Source: Kiritimatiellia bacterium (GTDB lineage Bacteria > Verrucomicrobiota > Kiritimatiellia > RFP12 > UBA1067). Taken from it: a stretch of 5,248 bases of DNA. Below are positions 1 through 5,248 of the stretch, in pieces. Made by a program: the position numbers and the translations under genes. The stretch covers positions 1-5,248 of the forward strand of contig JAGOBZ010000244.1 of assembly GCA_017999015.1 (NCBI GenBank), written 5' to 3'. Under the pieces are notes generated by a model. The model worked only from the letters and a program-made list of their open reading frames with translations, was not told the DNA's origin and did no database searches. Numbering within the stretch: position 1 is the stretch's first letter; every line of letters starts with the position of its first letter.

Positions 1-813
1 ACCGTGGAAGACTTCAATGTGCTGGCCCCCGGGGTTTCGAATGTGGTGGTGGTTTCGTCGTTGACGCCGATGCACGGTGTCCAGAACGGGAAGCGCATCA
101 CGCCGCTGGCGTTCAAACTCCGCCTGGATACGCCGACAAACATTCTGTACGAGGCGGACGACTGGTATCGCATCAAGTCGGTCACAGTGAACGGCGTCGA
201 GCATCTGACGGGTGGCGAGGTGGAAACGTTCAACCTGCCGCTGCTTGTCACAGCGTATACCAACGTGAATATTGCCGTCACGTTCGGCCTCCGGCAGGAT
301 GTCAGCGGCCTGAACTTGGGCAGCGATGTCATGTCTTGGCTGTTGAGCTTTGGCGACGTACCGCTTGCCCCGACCTACTATTATGGCCGCGAGCTAGAGT
401 TGTATGAACGGTATTGGCTGAACGCCAACCCCACGACGACCAACTACCTGGAGGGCGGTATCTTAAAGGTGGAGCGGGAAGAGGTGACGACCAACTACTT
501 CATGACTGCGTGGCTGGCGTTGAACGGCACCAATGTGCCCAGTCTGCTCGGCGACCGCGTCTACGGTGACGCAGTGTTCAAAATCACGGCCAAGGATAGC
601 CTGACCAAGCCGGACTGGACCATGCTGGCGCAGTACAAGTTGGCCCCCTCCTCTTTCGACAGCAATCATACGACCCGTGTGTTCATTCAGAATCCTTTCC
701 TGCAAGACGAGCTTTCGGCTGCCAATGGCGGACAACTCTTTTTCAGGTGGGTGATTGAGTATGAGGACCCGCGGTTCAGCAAACCGGCATTGGTCATCAC
801 AAATTCACCGTGA
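1..813 (+). CDS. C-terminal 270 residues of a large, probably secreted or surface, beta-rich protein (5' end outside window)
   Basis: The reading frame is open from the first base, so the GTG at base 4 is most likely an internal valine and the true start lies upstream. The gene ends with TGA at 811-813. I do not recognise a named family. Residues about 35-95 alternate polar and hydrophobic positions like a beta-sandwich repeat; WYRIKSVTVNGV (55-66) followed by YTNVNIAVTFG (86-96) recalls the repeated extracellular modules of large PVC-group and Bacteroidetes surface proteins. Residues about 110-150 (MSWLLSFG, then ELYERYWLNANPTTTNYL) resemble a degenerate form of the linker with a WL..YG start and a YL.GTDPT end that precedes the last domain in many such proteins. 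The remainder (151-270) is Asn/Thr/aromatic-rich and ends in FFRWVIEYED and a short tail, with no transmembrane anchor or sorting signal visible. Function is unknown; the extracellular location is inferred from composition alone. Confidence 0.75.
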   Translation, partial: TVEDFNVLAPGVSNVVVVSSLTPMHGVQNGKRITPLAFKLRLDTPTNILYEADDWYRIKSVTVNGVEHLTGGEVETFNLPLLVTAYTNVNIAVTFGLRQDVSGLNLGSDVMSWLLSFGDVPLAPTYYYGRELELYERYWLNANPTTTNYLEGGILKVEREEVTTNYFMTAWLALNGTNVPSLLGDRVYGDAVFKITAKDSLTKPDWTMLAQYKLAPSSFDSNHTTRVFIQNPFLQDELSAANGGQLFFRWVIEYEDPRFSKPALVITNSP

Positions 814-1041
814 CGCATGACGTCGCGTCAGCGGGGCCGGATGCCGCGCGGCAGGACGTCCACGGGTTCTGCCTTGAGTATGGCGGATGGCTTTTGCCAG
901 CATGCCCACGAGAAACAGAATCACAACGAGCAGAAGCGAACGTCTCTCGATGGAGGTGAGCCGTATGTGGCGCTCGCGGCAGGGGGAGGGCGGCTTGGCG
1001 CAGGCGCGCGACGAGCGGTTTTTCTTACCGGCAGGGTTCAT
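805..1041 (-). CDS. Small basic single-pass membrane protein (78 aa), hypothetical
   Basis: This minus-strand frame gives 78 residues from ATG at 1041-1039 to TGA at 807-805. A strongly basic N-terminus (1-34, ending SIERR) leads into one hydrophobic segment, about residues 35-51 (SLLLVVILFLVGMLAKA). A basic, Pro/Arg-rich tail follows. One membrane helix of about 17 residues is predicted, with ambiguous topology because both flanks are positive. The ERR-SLLL pattern followed by a short helix recalls the N-terminal anchor of ComEA-like DNA-uptake proteins, but no helix-hairpin-helix domain follows, so I assign no function. Codons end mostly in G or C, as expected for a real gene here. An AAGG lies 13 nt before the ATG, which is a poor spacing. 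A TTG 12 codons upstream (1077) is the alternative start but has no spaced ribosome site. It overlaps the end of the convergent gene by 9 bp. A plus-strand frame over the same bases (817-1149) has no ribosome site or recognisable content. Confidence 0.45.
   Translation of the reverse strand: MNPAGKKNRSSRACAKPPSPCRERHIRLTSIERRSLLLVVILFLVGMLAKAIRHTQGRTRGRPAARHPAPLTRRHASR
811..830. repeat. Inverted repeat at a convergent gene junction
   Basis: TGACGC (811-816) and GCGTCA (825-830) form a perfect 6-bp stem around an 8-nt loop, starting exactly at the stop codon of the left plus-strand gene. No T-run follows on either strand, so it does not look like a classical intrinsic terminator, although it could stall or protect the 3' ends of both convergent transcripts. 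Further perfect palindromes follow at 842-853 (TGCCGCGCGGCA) and 854-861 (GGACGTCC). Confidence 0.3.
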
Positions 1042-1120
1042 GTGCTTCACGGTACCTTGAATGGGAATCGGGTGCAACTCCGGAAATCCAGAAAGCGCCT
1101 CAAAATCGCGAGGATCAGTC

Positions 1121-1150
1121 TTGACGGTGAATCGGGGGCAATCCTATAAT
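1121..1150 (+). promoter_or_regulatory. Sigma70-type promoter of the TPR gene
   Basis: A -35 box TTGACG (1121-1126, 5 of 6 consensus) and a perfect -10 box TATAAT (1145-1150) are separated by 18 bp. Transcription should start near 1157, giving an untranslated leader of about 39 nt before the ATG at 1196. This is the strongest promoter-like sequence in the window and points at a housekeeping sigma factor. Confidence 0.72.
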
Positions 1151-1156
1151 TCCCCC
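1134..1156. promoter_or_regulatory. Dyad enclosing the -10 box, possible operator
   Basis: GGGGG (1134-1138) and CCCCC (1152-1156) are complementary. Inside them AAT (1140-1142) pairs with ATT (1149-1151), giving 8 bp of symmetry broken only by C1139. The dyad covers the entire TATAAT box and reaches the expected start point, where a repressor would block RNA polymerase. It lies upstream of the predicted transcript, so it would act as DNA, not as an RNA hairpin. That it is an operator is inference; chance symmetry is possible. Confidence 0.35.
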
Positions 1157-1195
1157 TCAATGTAGCTTTTGGACAACTCGAATCTAGGATCTTTT

Positions 1196-2599
1196 ATGGC
1201 AGGCGAGAGAACAGATCAAACAGCTCAGCAGGCGCAAAACTTCTTCAACAAAGGCAATGCCGCTTTTGAACGCGGCAATTTTGAGATCGCGATAGACCTG
1301 CTCATGCAGTGCGTGTCGCTGTCTCCCGGCTTCTCCAGGGCGCGCAAAATGCTACGTGCCACGCAAATCGCAAAATTCCGCAAGGAAAAGAAAAGCGGTT
1401 TCTCATTGAAATTGCAGGATGTCAATGCGGCGGTGATGCGCATGAAAATAGCCGGGTTGCTGAAGGCCGGCAAAACCGAGTCTGCGCTGATCGAGTGCGA
1501 AAAATTGTTGGCGATGAACCCGCTTCACTCCCAGAATGTCGAACTGGCGGTCGAAGTGGCAGAGGCGTCCGGACATCCTGAGGCCGCGCTTTTCACGGTC
1601 GAAGCGGCTTATGAAAACAATCCGGACGATATGCAGTTGTTGCGGCGTGTGGCGGATTATTACATGGCGGTTGGCGATTACGTTAAGGCGCGCGATGCCT
1701 ACGTGAAGTTGAACGCCTACCTGCCCAACGATCAGGTGATCTTCAAACAGCTTAAAGACGCCGAGGCGCGTGTGACGATGGCAGCCGGATGGGAAGAGGC
1801 TGCAGGCAAGAAAGACGCTTACCGTGACCTGATCGCCAACAAGGACCAGGCGAAAAAATTGGACATGCAGGCGAAGGCGGTCGTCGCCGGTGCCGATGCG
1901 GATGCGTTGATTGATGAAGCCCGTGCGCGCATCGAGCAGGAACCGAATAATCTGAACTACTACCGTGCCTTGGCGCGGTTGTTGTCGCAGAACAAGCGTT
2001 TCGACGAGGCCGTTGAAGTGCTGGAGTCGGCACGTAAGGTGAACGCCGCCGACCCTGAACTTGACCGGGCGATCACGGCCACCCGGATTTCCGCTTTTGA
2101 AGTCAAGATCGATGCGCTGAAGGCGGCGGGCGACTCTGAAGGCGCGGCCGAGATGGAAACTGAGATGAATCAGTTCATCTTTGATGATTTGAGCGCCCGG
2201 GTGCAGCGCTACCCGAACGATCTCAAATTGCGCTACGAACTGGGCATGCAGTATTTCAAGTACGGGTATTACGACGATGCGATCGGCCAGTTCCAGCTCT
2301 CTCAGCGCAGTCCGAAAGAACGCATCGAGTCGCTTTACTATCTGGCGATGTGCTTCGCCCACAAGGGACAGCGTGACATGGCGGTCATGCAACTTGAAAC
2401 CGCCAATGAGCAATTGCCGATTATGGACGACCTCAAGAAAAAGGTGGTGTTCTCTCTGGGCAAGCTGGCCGAAGAGGCGGGCGACATCGAAAGGGCGTTC
2501 GGGTATTACAAAGATGTCTACGGAGCGGATATCAGCTTTGAGGATATCTCAACGCGCATGGAGCGTATTTACAAATTGCGGCAATCCCAGCAGGGCTGA
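1196..2599 (+). CDS. Tetratricopeptide repeat (TPR) protein, 467 aa, cytoplasmic, function unknown
   Basis: ATG at 1196 is preferred because AGGA at 1186-1189 sits 6 nt upstream. A TTG at 1169 would add nine residues but has no ribosome site. The protein has no signal peptide or membrane segment. TPR-like helix pairs with the expected small and aromatic residues appear at about 12-45 (FNKGNAAFERGNFEIAIDLL), 82-110, 146-178 (ADYYMAVGDYVKARDAYVKL), 251-286 (YYRALARLLSQNKRFDEAVEVL), 342-375 (YELGMQYFKYGYYDDAIGQF), 376-409 and 414-442. A basic stretch FRKEKKSG (61-68) and a charged, Ala/Lys-rich segment (about 195-235) interrupt the array. TPR arrays act as protein-protein docking scaffolds; no catalytic domain is present, so the partner and pathway cannot be named. 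It appears to be a single-gene unit with its own promoter and a possible terminator, convergent with the downstream amidohydrolase gene. The long antisense frame inside it (1403-2413) is a shadow. Confidence 0.93.
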   Translation: MAGERTDQTAQQAQNFFNKGNAAFERGNFEIAIDLLMQCVSLSPGFSRARKMLRATQIAKFRKEKKSGFSLKLQDVNAAVMRMKIAGLLKAGKTESALIECEKLLAMNPLHSQNVELAVEVAEASGHPEAALFTVEAAYENNPDDMQLLRRVADYYMAVGDYVKARDAYVKLNAYLPNDQVIFKQLKDAEARVTMAAGWEEAAGKKDAYRDLIANKDQAKKLDMQAKAVVAGADADALIDEARARIEQEPNNLNYYRALARLLSQNKRFDEAVEVLESARKVNAADPELDRAITATRISAFEVKIDALKAAGDSEGAAEMETEMNQFIFDDLSARVQRYPNDLKLRYELGMQYFKYGYYDDAIGQFQLSQRSPKERIESLYYLAMCFAHKGQRDMAVMQLETANEQLPIMDDLKKKVVFSLGKLAEEAGDIERAFGYYKDVYGADISFEDISTRMERIYKLRQSQQG

Positions 2600-2631
2600 T
2601 CGCAGCCTGATGCAGAGATCTCTTCGCGGTT

Positions 2632-2660
2632 GGTGCCCTTTGTTACCAAGGCGCCGTTTT
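2632..2660 (+). terminator. Probable intrinsic terminator of the TPR gene
   Basis: GGTGCC (2632-2637) pairs with GGCGCC (2650-2655) with one G-U, and TTG (2640-2642) with CAA (2647-2649). A 2-nt bulge and a TTAC loop complete the hairpin, and GTTTTCT follows immediately. It lies 33 nt after the TPR stop. The loop contains the stop codon (read on the minus strand) of the convergent amidohydrolase gene, so the two genes' 3' ends overlap at transcript level. A smaller hairpin (GGCTG/CAGCC, 2594-2607) spans the TPR stop but lacks a T-run. Confidence 0.45.
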
Positions 2661-3479
2661 CTGGATGCCTAACAGGCGGGCGGCGTTGCCCCCGAGCACA
2701 AGCTGCTCGTGCGCCGGAAGCTGTATTCCGGAGCGCACAAAGTCGATGCCGTCTCCGAAGCTCAGCCAAGGCCAGTCCGTGGCGAACAGCAGCCGGTCAA
2801 CAGGGTGCTCGCGCAAGACCCGCTGCGGGGCCTCTTCCGTTGCATTCATCGCCAGGATCGAAGTGTCAAGAAAGACGTCCCGGCCCAAGAGATGCGTCAA
2901 GGCCTCATCCCACTGAAGCCAGCCGCCCAGATGCGCGGCAATCAGGCGTAATCCGGGCACGCTGCGAATGACGCGGCCGATCCGTGCCGGATTGCATACG
3001 GGGTCAAACGGGAAGCCGATGTCGAATCCGCAGTGGCATTGAACCACCAGATTGAGGTCGCGGCAGCAGCGGAAATATTCCAGCATTTCAGGGGAGTCCA
3101 CCACGCACTGCTGATAGTAAGGGTGCAGTTTGATGCCGCGGATACCGCTCTCCGCCACCTGCTGCAGGTGGGCAAACCGCGCTTCATCGGCGGGGTGAAC
3201 GGAGGCGAAGGGAATCAGGTGTGCCGCAGCTTCTGCCCCGCGCTCTCCCGACCGTAATGCGTCAGCCTCAGCCAAGATCCCCGCAAATTGCGCCGGCCGT
3301 GTGGCGATCGGGCACACCACTGCATAGTCAACCGCTGCCGAGCGCATCTGCTTCAAGAGTCCGACGACTGTGCCGTCCCCAACCGTGGCAATCTTGCCGC
3401 CTGCCTTGTCGACAAGCTTTTGCAACGCGCGTGTTGCGAGGTCGTCGGGAAAGGTGTGAACATGAACATCAATGACCAT
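2643..3479 (-). CDS. Amidohydrolase-2 / TIM-barrel metal-dependent hydrolase, 278 aa
   Basis: The protein has the layout of the amidohydrolase-2 family (COG2159-like TIM-barrel hydrolases and decarboxylases). The N-terminal metal motif is DVHVH (H6, H8), followed by GIKLHP (115-120), H149 in QCHCGFD, AHLGG with H183, the late aspartate D235 in FATDWPW, and a C-terminal GGNAARLLG (263-271). These match the usual metal ligands and catalytic aspartate, so the enzyme is probably active and cytoplasmic. Family members hydrolyse C-N or C-O bonds, or decarboxylate aromatic and lactone substrates; the substrate here cannot be told. The length is typical. ATG at 3479 is preferred: it places the metal motif at residue 4 as is usual, with GAGAG a few bases upstream. 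A GTG five codons earlier (3494) has no ribosome site. It follows the metallophosphoesterase-PHP gene by 27 nt on the same strand, so the two are probably co-transcribed. Confidence 0.92.
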   Translation of the reverse strand: MVIDVHVHTFPDDLATRALQKLVDKAGGKIATVGDGTVVGLLKQMRSAAVDYAVVCPIATRPAQFAGILAEADALRSGERGAEAAAHLIPFASVHPADEARFAHLQQVAESGIRGIKLHPYYQQCVVDSPEMLEYFRCCRDLNLVVQCHCGFDIGFPFDPVCNPARIGRVIRSVPGLRLIAAHLGGWLQWDEALTHLLGRDVFLDTSILAMNATEEAPQRVLREHPVDRLLFATDWPWLSFGDGIDFVRSGIQLPAHEQLVLGGNAARLLGIQKTAPW

Positions 3480-3506
3480 GTCATTCTCTCGCACGCTTAC
3501 AGCTTA

Positions 3507-5027
3507 TCACGGCGCGTTATCGCCTTGAAATGTGAAAAGGGTCTCAGGGAACATTTTGGGCGTGATGCCGGCTTGCCGCAGCACGTTGACATGCGGCCAG
3601 AACTCGCCGGCCTCAGCCAGGTCGTGCGTATCAGAGGCCAGCGCGATCTTCACGCCTTTTTCAGCACACTGGCGGATGAATGGCGTTTCAGGCTGATAAG
3701 TGTGGAAATTAATCTCCGCCGCCACTCCGTTGTCGGCAAGCAAGCCGGCAAGCGTGGCAAAAAGATGAGACGGCACCTTGAGACGGTTGCGCTTGAAGAA
3801 GCGGAACGGGTGGGCCAGCACATCGATGTCGTGCTCAAGCAGTCGCTCGACGTCGCGCAGGAAGAGGCGCTCGGCCTCTTGCTGAGATGTCTGTCCGGGG
3901 ACAAAGTCCTGTATCGCATGCACGGCACCGATGAAAATATCCCAATCAGAGTCAAGGTCCTCTGGAGCGAGCAACAGATGACCGTCATTGAAGAGATCCA
4001 GTTCCAGGCCGATCTTGACGAAAGGCGAGCGCAACTTCTCAGCGAACTGGCGGTAGGCGGCCATACGGCCGCGTCCGGGCGTCTCCCAGACTGTTTTCGC
4101 CATGGCGGGATCGGACTGCCAGCGGAAACTCATGGCGCTCGGCTTGTCGAAATAAAGCTGGAAGGCATGTTCAGTGATGCAGAGGGTTGAAACGCCCAGC
4201 GCCTGCGACAACGCCACGCACGGTGCGGTGTCGACGGTCGTGCCGCAATAGGCATGCTCGGTATGGCAGTGCACGTCGATGATGTTCGGCACCTGCAACC
4301 CGAGGCTCAGCTCCTCGATTTCCACGCGCGAATCAACCAGACGAATGAGGCTGAATCGGAAAGGCGGCTCGCAGAGCGCAGGAACCGTGTGGTAGAGGAT
4401 CCGTTCATGAACGCGCGCCTTCTGGCCCTTGTGGTAGTGGCCGCTGAGCGAAAGGATGACACCGGTCTTCTGGTAGGCATCGATGATCTCCGCCGCATTG
4501 ATCGGCCGATACGGATAATGCGAGTCGATCGCCGGATAGATCGGCGGATGTTGCACAGCGATCAGCGGCAGATCCGGATGCTCTTCAGCGCATTTTTTCA
4601 GTGCCGCGAGATCTTCCGCCGCGCGTACGCATTCGTGGCTTTCGCTGTAGACATCATTGAACAGCACAAAGCCATAACCGCCGATTTTGTGAAGTCCCGG
4701 CTCGCTCCCGAAGAGCGCGCTGAAGGCGACGGGGTCGCCGTCATGGTTTCCAGGGACGACCAGATAGGGGATGCCGCTGCGCAGCAGTTCGCCATGCAGC
4801 GACACAAGATCCAGCGAGGCGTTGCGATCTGCGCCGTCTTCCACCAGGTCACCTAGAACGAGGGTTGCGTCCGGCGTGATCCCCATGTGGCGAAGGCGCA
4901 GGAAGACTTTTTTTAACAGAGTCTGTGCCAGTTCGCCGCGCATCTGTTGTGCTTGCGCTGTCTGGCGAGCCAGCCCCATGTGGTGCAAATCAGAAACAAC
5001 TAGAAGGGTTAAACAATTCTCACTCAT
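3507..5027 (-). CDS. Bifunctional metallophosphoesterase-PHP domain fusion protein, 506 aa
   Basis: Two phosphoesterase domains are fused. Residues about 5-240 are calcineurin-like, with every motif of the class III cyclic-nucleotide phosphodiesterase signature: SDLH (D13, H15), GDLVEDG (D60), GNHD (94-96), QHPP (H160) and GHYH (H197, H199). Residues about 248-500 are a PHP domain: DVHCH (H253, H255), TEH (H287), GLELDL (E342), AVHAI (H370), LAHPF (H406) and SDTHD (D466, H468). The eight usual PHP ligands therefore look intact. The PHP half is closest in style to histidinol-phosphatase-like (COG1387) proteins. The linker is short, and there is no signal peptide or membrane segment, so the protein is cytoplasmic. 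Expected chemistry is hydrolysis of phosphodiesters and phosphomonoesters; the substrate is unknown. ATG at 5027 is chosen over an in-frame TTG at 5039; neither has a strong ribosome site (only GGA 3 nt before the ATG). The stop TGA is followed in frame by TAA. It is the first gene of a probable two-gene operon with the amidohydrolase. Confidence 0.93.
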   Translation of the reverse strand: MSENCLTLLVVSDLHHMGLARQTAQAQQMRGELAQTLLKKVFLRLRHMGITPDATLVLGDLVEDGADRNASLDLVSLHGELLRSGIPYLVVPGNHDGDPVAFSALFGSEPGLHKIGGYGFVLFNDVYSESHECVRAAEDLAALKKCAEEHPDLPLIAVQHPPIYPAIDSHYPYRPINAAEIIDAYQKTGVILSLSGHYHKGQKARVHERILYHTVPALCEPPFRFSLIRLVDSRVEIEELSLGLQVPNIIDVHCHTEHAYCGTTVDTAPCVALSQALGVSTLCITEHAFQLYFDKPSAMSFRWQSDPAMAKTVWETPGRGRMAAYRQFAEKLRSPFVKIGLELDLFNDGHLLLAPEDLDSDWDIFIGAVHAIQDFVPGQTSQQEAERLFLRDVERLLEHDIDVLAHPFRFFKRNRLKVPSHLFATLAGLLADNGVAAEINFHTYQPETPFIRQCAEKGVKIALASDTHDLAEAGEFWPHVNVLRQAGITPKMFPETLFTFQGDNAP

Positions 5028-5058
5028 GCGTCCATGCAACTTTCATCACTGACTGCTC

Positions 5059-5067
5059 AGCATATCA
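5059..5067 (-). promoter_or_regulatory. Alternative extended -10 element
   Basis: On the minus strand this reads TGATATGCT, an extended -10 (TGn-TATGCT) that needs little -35 support; the -35 position (5082-5087) reads TTTTTC. The start point would be near 5052, giving a leader of about 25 nt. It could be a second start for the same operon, or chance in an A/T-rich stretch. Confidence 0.25.
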
Positions 5068-5148
5068 AAAACAAAGGTCCCGAAAAAGTGGCCCTAGCGT
5101 ACGGGAACTTACTGTACCGGTCAACTGGAAACGGCCAAAAAACAAAGG
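5067..5148. repeat. 11-bp direct repeat pair flanking the operon promoter
   Basis: AAAAACAAAGG occurs at 5067-5077 and again at 5138-5148, exactly 71 bp apart. One copy lies upstream of the -35 box and the other in the early leader of the minus-strand operon. The second copy is also the loop and one arm of a small CGGCC/GGCCG hairpin (5132-5151). The spacing and placement would suit paired regulator sites, but no regulator is encoded here. Confidence 0.35.
5096..5124 (-). promoter_or_regulatory. Main candidate promoter of the phosphoesterase-amidohydrolase operon
   Basis: Read on the minus strand, TTGACC (complement of 5119-5124, 5 of 6 consensus) and TACGCT (complement of 5096-5101, TAnnnT) are separated by exactly 17 bp. 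Transcription would start near 5089, leaving a leader of about 62 nt before the ATG at 5027. Confidence 0.5.
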
Positions 5149-5248
5149 CCGGGATTCTATGTTTTCCCGTGTCGCGTTCGTCGATGCGCGAACTTGTTGC
5201 TTTCGCTTGCCTGAGAGATTTGTGTATCCTCCTGTCATGCGAATTTTT

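Noticed and set aside
817..1149. 110-residue plus-strand open frame after the partial gene
   Set aside because: No ribosome site, a low-complexity Arg/Gly-rich product, and it runs through the TTGACG/TATAAT promoter. The minus-strand frame with a membrane helix fits the same bases better.
1403..2413. 336-residue open frame antisense to the TPR gene
   Set aside because: It lies wholly opposite a well-supported gene with clear repeats, has no ribosome site or recognisable motif, and its His/Arg/Val-rich composition is typical of the reverse of GC-rich coding DNA.
2594..2607. GGCTG/CAGCC hairpin over the TPR stop codon as a terminator
   Set aside because: The stem is only 5-6 bp and no T-run follows on either strand; the hairpin at 2632-2655 with a T-run is the better candidate.
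3288..4190. 300-residue open frame on the plus strand opposite the amidohydrolase and PHP genes
   Set aside because: It crosses the boundary of two strongly supported minus-strand genes, and its sequence has no domain motif; it is a shadow.
5194..5220. CTCTCAGGCAA on the minus strand (glycine riboswitch core-like) and CCTGAGA on the plus strand (TPP riboswitch-like)
   Set aside because: Each is only one short conserved block. The partner blocks (a CCGAAGG-like element upstream for glycine; the GGGGUGC and CUGGAUAAU-type elements for TPP) are absent in the visible sequence, although the glycine case is limited by the window edge.
5225..5248. Possible leaderless plus-strand gene starting at ATG 5237 with TATCCT as -10
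   Set aside because: Only four codons are visible, there is no ribosome site, and no convincing -35 lies at a normal distance, so a gene cannot be supported.

Overview
The window looks like an ordinary chromosomal segment of a moderately GC-rich bacterium. The gene styles (a large repeat-type surface or secreted protein tail, a soluble TPR protein, a fused metallophosphoesterase-PHP protein, and short A/T-rich promoter gaps between GC-rich genes) remind me of the Planctomycetes-Verrucomicrobia-Chlamydiae group, especially Kiritimatiellota or Lentisphaerota. That placement rests on impression only, since the window has no marker gene. There are no tRNA or rRNA genes, insertion sequences, CRISPR arrays or phage genes.

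Left part (1-1041). The 3' end of a long plus-strand gene, probably a secreted or surface beta-rich protein, runs in from outside the window and stops at 813. It converges, with a 9-bp overlap, on a small minus-strand gene (805-1041). That gene would encode a 78-residue basic protein with a single transmembrane segment. A patch of palindromes covers the junction.

Middle (1042-2655). A sigma70-type promoter (TTGACG, 18 bp, TATAAT) drives a 467-residue cytoplasmic TPR protein of unknown role. A dyad made of G5 and C5 arms encloses the -10 box, so the gene may be repressor-controlled. A hairpin plus T-run just after the TPR gene could end its transcript. It overlaps the tail of the next gene, which lies on the opposite strand.

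Right part (2643-5248). Two minus-strand genes form an apparent operon with a 27-nt gap. The upstream gene encodes a 506-residue protein joining a calcineurin-like metallophosphoesterase to a PHP-type phosphoesterase, and both metal sites look complete. The downstream gene encodes a TIM-barrel amidohydrolase. The operon therefore carries three distinct metal-dependent hydrolase modules, and I infer a small catabolic or salvage route acting on a phosphorylated metabolite. No substrate can be read from the sequence. Its roughly 200-bp upstream region holds a good promoter (TTGACC, 17 bp, TACGCT), a second weaker one, and an 11-bp direct repeat on each side of the main promoter.

The best candidate for something undescribed is the bifunctional metallophosphoesterase-PHP enzyme with its amidohydrolase partner. 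The rest is conserved-hypothetical material.
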